This document shows positions 35,506 through 44,830 of a stretch of 64,000 nucleotides of DNA, piece after piece. Each line of letters opens with the position of its first letter. The stretch's first letter is position 1. Below the pieces are notes generated by a model, which did no database searches, was not told the DNA's origin, and worked only from the letters and a program-made list of their open reading frames with translations. Source of the stretch: Actinomycetota bacterium (GTDB taxonomy: Bacteria > Actinomycetota > Acidimicrobiia > Acidimicrobiales > Ilumatobacteraceae). The stretch covers positions 2,728,001-2,792,000 of the forward strand of contig CP064997.1 in NCBI GenBank assembly GCA_016700055.1. The letters run 5' to 3'. The translations under genes and the position numbers were made by a program.

Positions 35506-36848
35506 GCTGCCTCGACCGCTGCGGCGAGGGCCTGGGGCACGTCGATGTGCACGTGCCGGCCTTCGCGGACCATCACCCGCCCGCCGACGACGACGTGGTG
35601 CACGTCGGCTGCACATGCTGCGAACACGGTCGACGCGACCGCGTCGGTTGCTTGCGTGGCGGCGAGGCGCACCGAGTCGAGGGAGACGGTGGTCAGGTCC
35701 GCCAGCGCCCCGGGCGCGATCCGGCCGGCTTCGGCCCAGCCGAGGCCGGCGTGGCCGTGCACGGCGGCGGTGGCCAGCAACTCGCCGGGGGCGTGGTTGC
35801 CGCGCCGGCCGCTGACGAGGCGCTCGCCGAGCTCGATCGCGCGCATCTCCTCCCACGGGTCGACGACGGCCTGCGAGTCGCTGCCGACGCTCAAGCGGAC
35901 CCCGGCTGCACGAAGGCGTACCGTCGGGGCGACTCCGTCGGCCAGGTCACGCTCCGTCGTCGGGCAGATGCAGCACGCGCAGGCGGCTGCGCCGAGGTCG
36001 GCGATGTCCCGATCGGTGAGATGGGTGGCGTGGACGGCGGTGAACCACTCGCCGAGCGCCCCGGCGGTCGAGAGCACCTGCGTCGGCGTGGCGCCGTACG
36101 CGGCGATGCTCTGCTCGTTCTCGGCCGGCTGCTCGCTGACGTGCGCGTGCAACGGGGCGCCTCGGTGCCTCGCCCAGCGCGCGACCACTTCGATCGACGG
36201 TGGGTCGACCGCGCGAACGGAGTGCACCGCGGCCCCGATGCGGGTCGCAGCTCCAGCCGAGGGCAGCAGGGCTTCTACACGCTGCGCCCAGGCCGTGGCG
36301 TCGCCGTCGCCGAAGCGTTCCTGGGCGGGCGACAGCTCTTGTCCGATGCCGCCGTGCAGGTAGCAGGTGTCGAGCAGCGTCAGCCGGATGCCCGCCGCTG
36401 CGGCTGCGTCGATCAGCGCGAGCCCCATCGCGTTGGGGTCTGCGTACGGCTTCCCGCCCACCGCGTGGTGGAGGTAGTGGAACTCGCCGACGGTCGTGTA
36501 CCCGGCGAGCAGCATCTCGGCGAACGTCGCCCTGGCCAGCTCGTGCAAGGTGTCGGGATCGAGGCCCGCGGCGAGCCGGTACATCTCGTCGCGCCATGTC
36601 CAGAACGTGCCCTGCCCGCGGTGGGTGCGGCCGCGCAACGCCCGCTGGAAGGCGTGGCTGTGCGCATTCGCCAGCCCCGGCACGGTGAGCCCGTGCAGGC
36701 GCGTCGTGCCGGGTGGCGGCGCGGCGACGCCGGTGACGACGGAGGTGATCCGGTCGCCGGACACACCGACGAGGACCCCTGCGGACACCTCACCCGCGAA
36801 GGACGGCGCGTCTTCGAGCCAGGCGAGCTCGCACCAGTAGTCGGTCAC
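35496..36848 (-). CDS. hutF: Formimidoylglutamate deiminase
   Basis: 450 residues from GTG 36848, whose GTGA overlaps the deformylase stop. Motifs: GLANAHSHAFQRALRGRTHRGQGTFWTWRD, then FAEMLLAGYTTVGEFHYLHH, HVSEQPAEN and HATHLTDRDI are the HutF signature blocks with metal ligands intact. It hydrolyses N-formimino-L-glutamate to N-formyl-L-glutamate plus ammonia, so the pathway here is the five-step (HutF/HutG) branch. A matching N-formylglutamate deformylase gene (hutG) is not present in the window. Confidence 0.92.
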   Translation of the reverse strand: MTDYWCELAWLEDAPSFAGEVSAGVLVGVSGDRITSVVTGVAAPPPGTTRLHGLTVPGLANAHSHAFQRALRGRTHRGQGTFWTWRDEMYRLAAGLDPDTLHELARATFAEMLLAGYTTVGEFHYLHHAVGGKPYADPNAMGLALIDAAAAAGIRLTLLDTCYLHGGIGQELSPAQERFGDGDATAWAQRVEALLPSAGAATRIGAAVHSVRAVDPPSIEVVARWARHRGAPLHAHVSEQPAENEQSIAAYGATPTQVLSTAGALGEWFTAVHATHLTDRDIADLGAAACACCICPTTERDLADGVAPTVRLRAAGVRLSVGSDSQAVVDPWEEMRAIELGERLVSGRRGNHAPGELLATAAVHGHAGLGWAEAGRIAPGALADLTTVSLDSVRLAATQATDAVASTVFAACAADVHHVVVGGRVMVREGRHVHIDVPQALAAAVEAAWA

Positions 36849-37423
36849 GAACCGACGCGCTCCACGAACCGCGTGATCCGTTCCACGAAGGCAGCGCGGT
36901 GGAAGCGCTCGAACTGGGCCCACGTCGCGAGAGTGCGCGGGTCGGCGACACGGTCGACGAACAACACCCCGTCGAGATGGTCGCACTCGTGCTGGTAGGT
37001 GCCCGCGGTGAGCCCACGGACCACGGCCTCGTGCTGGCCCCCGTCCCGGTCCATGTGGCGGACCCGAACGGTGACGTGGCGCAGTACCGAGCCGCGCAGG
37101 TCGGGCACGGACAGGCATCCTTCGTTGATCTCGACCAGCTCGTCGTCGACGGGCTCGATCACCGGGTTGACGACGACGGTGAGCGGGATCGGCGGCTTGT
37201 ACGGGTAGCGGGGGTTGTGGCCGGCCACCTCGATCACCGCCACGCGCAGCGGCACCCCGATCTGGGGGGCGGCCAACCCGGCGCCGTTCGCGGCGCGCAT
37301 CGTGTCGACCAGGTCGTCGACCAGCTCCTGCACCTCGGCCGTGGCCAGCTCCGCGGCGGACACCTCACGTGCTCGCTCACGCAGCAGCGGATGCCCGATG
37401 GTGAGGATCTCGCGGACGCTCAT
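36845..37423 (-). CDS. Peptide-deformylase-family metalloenzyme inside the hut operon
   Basis: 192 residues from ATG 37423, whose ATGA overlaps the hutU stop; its own stop overlaps the hutF start, so it is embedded between two hut genes with double translational coupling. All three deformylase motifs are intact: GAGLAAPQIG (47-56), EGCLS (101-105) with the metal Cys, and HECDHLDG (145-152) with both His ligands and the catalytic Glu. It is therefore a catalytically competent deformylase by sequence. Standard reading: Def, removing N-formyl from Met of new proteins. Context reading (inference): it deformylates N-formyl-L-glutamate, the product of hutF, replacing HutG. Confidence 0.85.
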   Translation of the reverse strand: MSVREILTIGHPLLRERAREVSAAELATAEVQELVDDLVDTMRAANGAGLAAPQIGVPLRVAVIEVAGHNPRYPYKPPIPLTVVVNPVIEPVDDELVEINEGCLSVPDLRGSVLRHVTVRVRHMDRDGGQHEAVVRGLTAGTYQHECDHLDGVLFVDRVADPRTLATWAQFERFHRAAFVERITRFVERVGS

Positions 37424-39081
37424 CCGGAGCCCTCGGTCATCGGCACGCGCACGCCGCGCTCGGCCGCCACCTGGGCGGCCCTCGCGTAGCCGGCGTCCAC
37501 ATGGCGGATCACGCCCATGCCGGGGTCGGAGGTGAGCACGCGGGACAGCTTCTGCTCGGCGAGGTCGGAGCCGTCGGCCACGCACACCATGCCGGCGTGG
37601 ATCGAGCGGCCGATGCCGACGCCGCCGCCGTGGTGGATGCTCACCCAGGTCGCGCCGCTCGCCGTGTTGACGAGCGCGTTCAGCAGCGGCCAGTCGGCGA
37701 TCGCGTCGGAGCCGTCGAGCATCGCCTCGGTCTCCCGGTAGGGCGAGGCCACCGAGCCCGAGTCGAGGTGGTCCCGCCCGATCACGATCGGTGCGGACAC
37801 CTCGCCCCGGCGGACCATCTCGTTGAAGCGCAGACCGACCCGGTGACGTTCGCCGTACCCCAGCCAGCAGATGCGTGCCGGCAGGCCCTGGAAAGCGACG
37901 CGTTCTTCGGCGAGGCGGATCCACCGCGCGAGGCCGGCGTCGTCGGGCAGCACCTCGAGCACCGCCTTGTCGGTGGCGGCGATGTCGGCGGGATCTCCCG
38001 ACAGCGCCACCCACCTGAACGGGCCCTTGCCCTCGCAGAACAGCGGTCGGATGTACGCCGGCAGGAAGCCGGGGTAGTCGAAGGCACGCTCGAAGCCGCC
38101 GAGCTTGGCCTCGGTGCGCAGGCTGTTGCCGTAGTCGAACACCTCGGCACCGCGGTCCAAGAACCCGACCATCGCCGCGCAGTGCAGCGCCATCGACGCC
38201 CGCGAACGCCGGATCAGCTCCTGGGGCTCCGTGCGGGCGAGCTCGGCCGTCGCCTGTGGCGTGAGGTCGACCGGGACGTAGCTGAGCGGGTCGTGCGCGC
38301 TCGTCTGGTCGGTGACCACGTCGGCGGCGAAGCCGAGCTCGAGCAGCTTCGGCAGCGCCTCGGCGGCGTTCGCGAGCAGCCCCACCGAAAGCGCCCGGCG
38401 CTCGGCACGCGCGCGCTCGCACCGGGCGACGGCGTCGTCGAGGGAGGTGGCCTGCTCGTCGAGGTAGCGGGTCTCGAGGCGGCGCTCGATGCGGTGCTGG
38501 TCGACTTCGACGCAGAGCACGACGCCGCCGTTCATCGTCACCGCCAGCGGCTGGGCGCCGCCCATGCCGCCGAGCCCGGCGGTGAGCGTGATCGTGCCGG
38601 CGAGTGTGCCCCCGAAGCTGCGCCGGGCGATCTCCGCGAAGCACTCGTACGTTCCCTGCAGGATCCCCTGCGTGCCGATGTAGATCCACGACCCGGCGGT
38701 CATCTGGCCGTACATCGTCAGCCCCATCGCCTCGAGCCGGCGGAACTCGTCCCACGTGGCCCACTCCGGAACCAGGTTGGAGTTCGCGATCAGCACCCGC
38801 GGCGCCCATTCGTGCGTTCGGAACACTCCGGCGGGCCTACCGGACTGGACGAGCATCGTCTCGTCGTCGCCGAGGGTGCGCAGCGTGCGCACGAGCGCGT
38901 CGAACGCGTCCCACGACCGTGCCGCCCTGCCGGTGCCGCCGTAGACGACCAGGTCGTCGGGGCGCTCGGCCACCTCCGGGTCGAGGTTGTTCATCAGCAT
39001 GCGCAGCGCGGCCTCCTGCTGCCAGCCACGACAGCTCAGCTCGGCGCCCCGCGGGGCGCGCACCGGCCTGGGTCCGCTCAT
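37420..39081 (-). CDS. hutU: Urocanate hydratase (urocanase)
   Basis: 553 residues from ATG 39081, the standard length. Blocks include LRMLMNNLDPEVAERPDDLVVYGGTGRAAR, TMYGQMTAGSWIYIGTQGILQGTYE, the NAD-binding GLGGMGGAQPLA, DQTSAHDPLSYVP and SGDPADIAATDKAVLE; all are hallmarks of HutU. The tightly bound NAD+ adds water to urocanate to give imidazolone propionate. It follows hutH by 40 bases and overlaps the deformylase start. Confidence 0.96.
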   Translation of the reverse strand: MSGPRPVRAPRGAELSCRGWQQEAALRMLMNNLDPEVAERPDDLVVYGGTGRAARSWDAFDALVRTLRTLGDDETMLVQSGRPAGVFRTHEWAPRVLIANSNLVPEWATWDEFRRLEAMGLTMYGQMTAGSWIYIGTQGILQGTYECFAEIARRSFGGTLAGTITLTAGLGGMGGAQPLAVTMNGGVVLCVEVDQHRIERRLETRYLDEQATSLDDAVARCERARAERRALSVGLLANAAEALPKLLELGFAADVVTDQTSAHDPLSYVPVDLTPQATAELARTEPQELIRRSRASMALHCAAMVGFLDRGAEVFDYGNSLRTEAKLGGFERAFDYPGFLPAYIRPLFCEGKGPFRWVALSGDPADIAATDKAVLEVLPDDAGLARWIRLAEERVAFQGLPARICWLGYGERHRVGLRFNEMVRRGEVSAPIVIGRDHLDSGSVASPYRETEAMLDGSDAIADWPLLNALVNTASGATWVSIHHGGGVGIGRSIHAGMVCVADGSDLAEQKLSRVLTSDPGMGVIRHVDAGYARAAQVAAERGVRVPMTEGSG

Positions 39082-39121
39082 CGCTGTCTCCCTTCGCTGC
39101 ACTCCCGCGCGGGCAACCCGC

Positions 39122-40645
39122 TCACTCCAACATCCCGACGACGTCTTCCACTGCGGCGGTGATCCGTGCCCCGACCACCGCTGCCTCGGCCGCGGCCAGC
39201 TCCGGCGCCAGCCAGCGGTCCGGGCCGGCACCTCCGACTCCGGCCGCGCGCAGCGCGCGCAGCGCGGCACCGGTGCCCGGTGCAGGCTGCAGCGGTGAGC
39301 GCAGCTCCAGCGCTCGTGCGGCACAGACGAGCTCGCAGGCCACGATGCGCGCCAGGTTGGCCACGGCGCAGCGGAGCTTGCGGGCTGCGCCCCAGCCCAT
39401 CGACACGTGGTCCTCCTGCATCGCCGAGGTCGGCAGGGAGTCGACGCTGGCCGGCGCCGCGAGGCGGCGGTTCTCGGCCACCATCGCCGCTTGCGTGTAC
39501 TGCACGATCATCAACCCCGAGTTGACCCCCGCGTCCTCGACGAGGAAGGGCGGCAAGCCGTGGGAGCGGCCGCGGTCGAGCATGCGGTCGGTGCGGCGCT
39601 CGGAGATCGCGCCCAGTTCTGCGGCGGCCACGGCGAGGAAGTCGCACACGAAGCCGATCGGGGCACCGTGGAAGTGCCCGCACGACTCCACCCGACCGTC
39701 GGCCATCACCGTCGGGTTGTCGATCGCCGAGCGCAGCTCCACGTCGGCCACATTGCAGGCGTGGGCGATGGTGTCGCGGGCCGCGCCGTGGACCTGGGGC
39801 GTGCAGCGCAGCGAGTAGGCGTCTTGCACCCGCGGGTCGCCAGTGCGATGGCTGGCGACGATCGCGCTGCCCTGCAAGAGGCGGCGCAGGTTGGCCGCGG
39901 ACGCCGTCTGGCCGGCGTGGGGTCGCAGAGCCATCAGGTCGGCGGCGAACGCGGTGTCGGTGCCGAGCAGGGCCTCCACCGTCATCGCCGCCGCGACGTC
40001 GGCGGTGCGGGCCAGCACACCGAGGTCGTGGAGCGCGAGCACAAGCATCCCCAGCATGCCGTCGGTGCCGTTGATCAGCGCCAGGCCCTCCTTGGCGCGC
40101 AACGTCACCGGAGTCAGGCCCGCCGCGTCCAGCGCCGGTCTGCTCGCGCCTTCGCCGATCAGTGCAAGTGCAACATGCGCGAGAGGAGCGAGGTCGCCGC
40201 TGGCCCCGAGCGATCCGTGCTCGTGCACCTCGGGTGTGATCCCCGCGTTCAGCAGGGCCAGCAGGCCCTCGACGACGTCGACACGGACTCCGGAGTGGCC
40301 CATCGCGAGGGTGCGCGCGCGGAGCAGCATCATCGCCCGCACGACCTCGGGTTCGACGAGTGGGCCCATGCCGGCCGCGTGGGAGCGGATGAGCGCGCGC
40401 TGGAGCTCCTCACGGCGCTCGGGTGGGATCACCGTCGTCGCGAGGGATCCGAAGCCGGTCGATACCCCGTACACCGCCTCGAGCGAGTCGGCGTGGGCCT
40501 CGACCAGGGCGGCACTACGGGCGATCGCCTCCCGCGCCCCGTCGTCGAGCACCGCCGTGGCACCGGCCCGGGCGACTGCTACGACCTGGTCGGCGCGCAG
40601 CCCGTGCGGCCCGATCCGCACGACACCCTTGGCCTCGGTCTCCAT
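39122..40645 (-). CDS. hutH: Histidine ammonia-lyase
   Basis: 507 residues from ATG 40645. The Ala-Ser-Gly triad that cyclises to the MIO electrophile is in GSLGASGDLAPL (148-150). VYGVSTGFGSLA supplies the conserved Tyr, and QDAYSLRCTPQVHG and SAMQEDHVSMG are also conserved. It eliminates ammonia from L-histidine to give urocanate. First gene of the hut operon; the 46-base spacer to the CDF gene upstream on the same strand may hold its promoter, but none is evident. Confidence 0.95.
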   Translation of the reverse strand: METEAKGVVRIGPHGLRADQVVAVARAGATAVLDDGAREAIARSAALVEAHADSLEAVYGVSTGFGSLATTVIPPERREELQRALIRSHAAGMGPLVEPEVVRAMMLLRARTLAMGHSGVRVDVVEGLLALLNAGITPEVHEHGSLGASGDLAPLAHVALALIGEGASRPALDAAGLTPVTLRAKEGLALINGTDGMLGMLVLALHDLGVLARTADVAAAMTVEALLGTDTAFAADLMALRPHAGQTASAANLRRLLQGSAIVASHRTGDPRVQDAYSLRCTPQVHGAARDTIAHACNVADVELRSAIDNPTVMADGRVESCGHFHGAPIGFVCDFLAVAAAELGAISERRTDRMLDRGRSHGLPPFLVEDAGVNSGLMIVQYTQAAMVAENRRLAAPASVDSLPTSAMQEDHVSMGWGAARKLRCAVANLARIVACELVCAARALELRSPLQPAPGTGAALRALRAAGVGGAGPDRWLAPELAAAEAAVVGARITAAVEDVVGMLE

Positions 40646-40691
40646 GCGCGCCCAATGTAGGTCGCGCCGTGGTCGGGTGCGGTGGGGGGTG

Positions 40692-41585
40692 CTAGCGGAG
40701 CTGGTCGTCGCCGTAGGACCCTGGGTCCTCGACGGGCTCGAGGTGGCTGAGCACGGTGAGGTGGGGGATCGCGCCCTGGAGCTCCCGCTCGAGCACTTCC
40801 ACCAGGTCGTGGCCGTCGCGCACGGTCCAGGCGCCGGGCACGAGCACGTGCAGGGTGAGGAACCGGCGCTGGCCGGCGACCCGGGAGCGAAGTGCATGGA
40901 AGCGCACGCCGCGCGCCGCGTAGCGACCGAGGATGGCGTCGACGACCTCGCGCTCGGCGGCCGGCATCGCCGGATCCATCAGCGAGTGCATCGAACGCCA
41001 GACCAGCCTTCCGCCGGTGAGCACGATGTTGAGGCCGACCGCGATGGCGAGCACTGGGTCGAGCCAGCGGAGACCGGTCACCGCGACCAAAGCGATGCCG
41101 GCGACCACCCCTGCGGAGGTCCACACGTCGGTGAGCAGGTGTTTGCCGTCGGCGACGAGAGCGAGCGAGTGGTGCTCACGTCCGGCGCGCGTCAACCGCA
41201 TGCCGACGGCGAGGTTGACGGCGGCGGCGACGGCGCTGACTGCCGCACCTGCACCGACCTGGTCGAGGTCGCGTGGGTCGAGCAGCCGGTCGACTGCCTG
41301 CCACAAGATCAAGCCGGCGGCGACGACGATCATCAGGCCCTCCGCACCGGCGGAGAACAGCTCGGCCTTGTCGTGGCCGAACTGGTGCTCGTCGTCGGGA
41401 GGCTGCGCGGCGACGCGCAGAGCGACCACGAGCAGCGCCGCGGCGGCGAGGTTGACGCTGGATTCGAGCGCGTCGGAGAGCAGGCCGACCGATCCCGTCA
41501 TGCGCCAGGCGAGGAGCTTGATCCCCATCGTGACGAGCGCGGCGGTGATCGACAGCCATGCGTATCGGTCGAGCCGGGCGGACAC
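40692..41585 (-). CDS. Cation diffusion facilitator (CDF) transporter
   Basis: 297 residues from GTG 41585. Six-helix CDF topology with the metal site motifs LLSDALESSVNLAAAALL (HxxxD/SDxxxS type, D in helix 2) and ALVADGKHLLTDVWTSAGV (HxxxD in helix 5), then a cytoplasmic C-terminal domain (RSRVAGQRRFLTLHVLVPGAWTV). A divalent metal (Zn, Fe, Mn or Co) is exported against protons; the position-45-like Ser/Asp pattern does not settle which. It is transcribed away from larE with a 44-base divergent spacer. Confidence 0.87.
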   Translation of the reverse strand: MSARLDRYAWLSITAALVTMGIKLLAWRMTGSVGLLSDALESSVNLAAAALLVVALRVAAQPPDDEHQFGHDKAELFSAGAEGLMIVVAAGLILWQAVDRLLDPRDLDQVGAGAAVSAVAAAVNLAVGMRLTRAGREHHSLALVADGKHLLTDVWTSAGVVAGIALVAVTGLRWLDPVLAIAVGLNIVLTGGRLVWRSMHSLMDPAMPAAEREVVDAILGRYAARGVRFHALRSRVAGQRRFLTLHVLVPGAWTVRDGHDLVEVLERELQGAIPHLTVLSHLEPVEDPGSYGDDQLR

Positions 41586-41629
41586 GCGACCGAGTGTCGC
41601 GCGCGGCGCACTCGTGCCACGATGGCCGA

Positions 41630-42469
41630 GTGAGCCTCCCCGACAAGCTCGACGCGCTGCGGTCGGCGCTGGAAGACCTCGGCCGGGTGACCGTGGCGTT
41701 CAGCGGTGGTGCCGACTCCGCGTTCCTCGCGGCGTTCGCGAGCGGCGTGCTCGGGGCGTCTCACGTGCACTGCGTGACGGCGGTGTCGCCCTCGCTGGCC
41801 GGCGACGAACTGCGTGCCTGCGGCTCGCTCGCCGACGAGTGGGGGTTGCGGTGGACGCCGGTCGCGACCGCCGAGATGGAGCGCGCCGCGTACCGGCGCA
41901 ACGACGCCGACCGGTGCTACCACTGCAAGCTGGAGCTGATGGAGGTCGTCGGCCCGATCGCCCGGGCCGACAAGGCGACGGTGGTGCTCGGCGTCAACGC
42001 CGACGACAACTTGAGCGACCACCGGCCCGGCCAGCGTGCGGCGTTGGAGCAGGGCGCCGTCTTCCCGCTCGTCGAAGCCGGGTTGACCAAGGCCGAGGTG
42101 CGCGCCGCGTCCCGCGAGCTCGGGCTGCGCACCTGGGACAAGCCCGCGGCGGCGTGTCTGGCCAGCCGCGTCCCCTACGGCACCCCGGTCTCGGTCGAGG
42201 TGCTCTCCCGCGTCGAGCGGGCCGAGTCCGCCCTGCGCAGGCTGGGCTTCGGACAGCTCCGCGTGCGCCACTACGGCGACGTCGCCCGGCTGGAGCTGGA
42301 CCTCGCCCAGCTCGCCGAGGCGGTGGAGCGCCGGGCCGAGGTGGTCGCCGCGGTGCACGCGGCGGGCTACAGCTACGTGACGATCGACCTCGAGGGCTTC
42401 CGGTCGGGAAACCTGAACGGCGCGCTACGGGTGGAGACGGACCCGGAGTCGGAACGTAGGGTGCGCTGA
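41630..42469 (+). CDS. larE: LarE-like ATP-dependent sacrificial sulfur transferase
   Basis: 279 residues from GTG 41630. PP-loop SGGADS at 25-30; CYHCK at 96-100 provides two cysteines; AAACLASRVPYG contains Cys176, the number and context of the sulfur-donating cysteine of lactobacillary LarE. LarE builds the thiocarboxylates of the nickel-pincer nucleotide cofactor. No larB, larC or racemase (larA) gene is in the window, so it may act in another sulfur-insertion pathway or the partners may lie elsewhere. The three cysteines could also hold an Fe-S cluster, as in some LarE homologues. Confidence 0.87.
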   Translation: MSLPDKLDALRSALEDLGRVTVAFSGGADSAFLAAFASGVLGASHVHCVTAVSPSLAGDELRACGSLADEWGLRWTPVATAEMERAAYRRNDADRCYHCKLELMEVVGPIARADKATVVLGVNADDNLSDHRPGQRAALEQGAVFPLVEAGLTKAEVRAASRELGLRTWDKPAAACLASRVPYGTPVSVEVLSRVERAESALRRLGFGQLRVRHYGDVARLELDLAQLAEAVERRAEVVAAVHAAGYSYVTIDLEGFRSGNLNGALRVETDPESERRVR

Positions 42470-42518
42470 AGAGGAGCCGGTTCGGGCCGGGTCCGCACGG
42501 ATCCAGGGGGTCAAGACC

Positions 42519-43568
42519 GTGAAGTTGTCGACGCAGATCAACTACGCCGGTGGGTTCCTAGAAGCGGTCGCCCGGGTGGTCGACATGGAAAAGGCCGGCC
42601 TCGACGTGGTGTGGGTCTCCGAGGCGTACAGCTTCGACGCCATCAGCCAGGTCGGCTATCTCGCGGCGAAGACCGAGCGCGTCGAGATCGGTACCGCCAT
42701 CGTCAACGTGTTCAGCCGTACGCCGGCGCTGATGGCGATGACCGCGGCCGGTTGCGACTACGTCAGCGGGGGCCGCTTCATCCTCGGTGTCGGCGCGTCG
42801 GGGCCCCAGGTGGTGGAGGGCTTCCACGGCATGCCCTACGACAAGCCGATGGTGCGGATCAAGGAGTACATCGAGGCTTGCCGGATGATCTGGCGGCGCG
42901 AGGTGTTCGAGATGCACGGCCAGACGATCGAAGCGCCGCTGCCGCCGGAGCAGGGAACGGGCCTCGGCAAGGCGTTGAAGCTGATCAACCACCCCGTGCG
43001 CGCCGAGATCCCCATCTGGTGGGCGAGCCTGATGGGCCTGAGTGTCGCCGCGACCGCCCAGTACGCGAACGGCTGGCTGCCGATCTTCTTCGATCCCGAC
43101 AAGTTCGCCGATGTGTGGGGTGACGACCTGCGCAAGGGCCTCGCGCGGCGCGATCCCGCACTCGGCCCGCTGGAGATCTCGGCCGGGGGGATGGTGCTGA
43201 TCGACGAGAAGCTCACCGGCGGCGCGGAAGACAAGGTGCTCGACTTCGCCCGGCCGATGCTCGCGCTCTACATCGGCGGCATGGGCGCGCGTGACAAGAA
43301 CTTCTACAACACGATCTGCCAGAAGTACGGCTACGTCGACGAGGCGATCGCCATCCAGGACGCCTACCTCGGTGGCGACAAGGAGAAGGCGGCGTCGCTC
43401 GTGCCCGTCGAGATGTTGCGCAACATCAACCTCGTCGGCCCGAGGAGCTACGTGGCGGAGCGCCTCGCCGCGTTCAAGGAGGCCGGCGTGACGATCCTCG
43501 CCGTCAACCCTGTGGGACCCGACCCCGTCGCCACGATCGAGACCCTGCGTGAGCTGATCGACGACTGA
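42519..43568 (+). CDS. LLM-class F420-dependent-type oxidoreductase
   Basis: 349 residues from GTG 42519. A luciferase-like TIM barrel is indicated by MEKAGLDVVWVSEAYSFDAISQVGYLAAKTERVEIGTAIVNVFSRTPALMAMTAAGCDYVSGGRFILGVGASGPQVVEGFHG (split across several strands) and a later IPIWWASLMGLSVAATAQYANGWLPIFF. This is the group of bacterial F420-dependent methylene-THMPT-reductase/luciferase relatives acting on lipids or alcohols. Substrate unknown. Followed by a serine hydrolase and a flavin enzyme on the same strand. Confidence 0.83.
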   Translation: MKLSTQINYAGGFLEAVARVVDMEKAGLDVVWVSEAYSFDAISQVGYLAAKTERVEIGTAIVNVFSRTPALMAMTAAGCDYVSGGRFILGVGASGPQVVEGFHGMPYDKPMVRIKEYIEACRMIWRREVFEMHGQTIEAPLPPEQGTGLGKALKLINHPVRAEIPIWWASLMGLSVAATAQYANGWLPIFFDPDKFADVWGDDLRKGLARRDPALGPLEISAGGMVLIDEKLTGGAEDKVLDFARPMLALYIGGMGARDKNFYNTICQKYGYVDEAIAIQDAYLGGDKEKAASLVPVEMLRNINLVGPRSYVAERLAAFKEAGVTILAVNPVGPDPVATIETLRELIDD

Positions 43569-43616
43569 CCGCGTCACCTCGCCCCCCGCCGGGCCGCCCG
43601 GCTACGTTCGGACCCC

Positions 43617-44810
43617 ATGTCACACGCACGAATCGGGGGTGACACCGCTCCTGGATGGGAGCCGGTGCGCACGGCGTTCGAGGAGAACATGCGCAGCGGC
43701 GAGGAGGTCGGCGCACAGGTCGCGGTGTACCACCGCGGCTCTTTGGTGGTCGATCTCTGGGCCGGCTCGTTCGACCGCAGCGAGCGGCCGTACGACGAGT
43801 CGACGCTGCAGCTCGTGTTCTCCACCACGAAGGGCATCACCGCGATCGCGGTCGCGATGTGCGTGCAGCGCGGCCTGATCTCGTACGACGAGCCGGTGTC
43901 CACCTACTGGCCCGAGTTCGCCGCTGCCGGCAAGGAGGACGTCACCGTCGCGCAGCTGCTCTCCCACCAGGCCGGGCTGCCGACGGTCGAGGGGGAGATG
44001 ACGCTCGCGGAGGCGCTCGACTGGGACACGATCACCTCTCGGCTCGCCGCGACCGCGCCGATGTGGCCGGTGGGCTCGGCGCACGGCTACCACGCGCTGA
44101 CGTACGGCTGGCTGGCGGGTGAGCTCGTGCGGCGCGTCGACCCGGCACGGCGCAGCCTCGGCGGTTTCGTCGCCGACGAGATCGTCGCCCCGCTGGCTGC
44201 CGACGATCCGTCGTGTGAGCTGTGGATCGGTCTGCCCGACGCCGAGGAGCACCGGGTGGCCCCGATCCTCGGCCAGCCGATCTCGACCGAGGCGTCGGAT
44301 CCTGCACTGAAGGCGTTGCTGGAGCAGTTCCTCGGCCCCGGCTCGTTCGGCGGCCGGGCGCTGTCGCTGAACGGCGCGTTCGACGACGGAGCGTTCAACC
44401 GGCGTGACGTGCACGCGGCCGAGATCCCCGCGGCGAACGGGATCGGCACCGCTCGTGGGCTCGCGCGCATCTACGCGGCGACGATCGGCGAGGTCGACGG
44501 TGTCCGCCTCGTCGAGCCGGCGGTGATCGAGCGGGCGCGCACGACGGTCACCCCAGAGGGTGAGGCCGATGCGTGCTTGATCATGCCCACCACGTTCGGG
44601 ATGGGCTTCATGACCCACGGCCCGTTCAGCCTCTACGCCGGCCCGGGCTCGTTCGGTCATCCCGGCGCCGGGGGCTCGGTGGCCTTCGCCCAGCCGGAGC
44701 GTGAGCTCGCCTTCGGTTACGCGATGAACCTGATGGCTCAGAACCTGGCGAACGATGTCCGCGCCGCTCGCCTCAGCGACGCCGCGGCAGCCTGTGCCGA
44801 CGCGGCTTAA
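43617..44810 (+). CDS. Serine hydrolase of the beta-lactamase/esterase (EstB-like) family
   Basis: 397 residues from ATG 43617. The SxxK motif is VFSTTKGITA (Ser69, Lys72) and the Tyr motif is in HGYHALTYGWLAGELV. The third conserved region is GHPGAGGSVAFAQPERELAFGYAMN. No signal peptide, so a cytoplasmic esterase or amidase rather than a secreted beta-lactamase. Such enzymes are frequent beside lipid catabolism genes. It ends 20 bases before the next gene on the same strand, which has its own GGAGG ribosome-binding site. Confidence 0.86.
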   Translation: MSHARIGGDTAPGWEPVRTAFEENMRSGEEVGAQVAVYHRGSLVVDLWAGSFDRSERPYDESTLQLVFSTTKGITAIAVAMCVQRGLISYDEPVSTYWPEFAAAGKEDVTVAQLLSHQAGLPTVEGEMTLAEALDWDTITSRLAATAPMWPVGSAHGYHALTYGWLAGELVRRVDPARRSLGGFVADEIVAPLAADDPSCELWIGLPDAEEHRVAPILGQPISTEASDPALKALLEQFLGPGSFGGRALSLNGAFDDGAFNRRDVHAAEIPAANGIGTARGLARIYAATIGEVDGVRLVEPAVIERARTTVTPEGEADACLIMPTTFGMGFMTHGPFSLYAGPGSFGHPGAGGSVAFAQPERELAFGYAMNLMAQNLANDVRAARLSDAAAACADAA

Positions 44811-44830
44811 CGACCCGGAGGGATCTCCCC

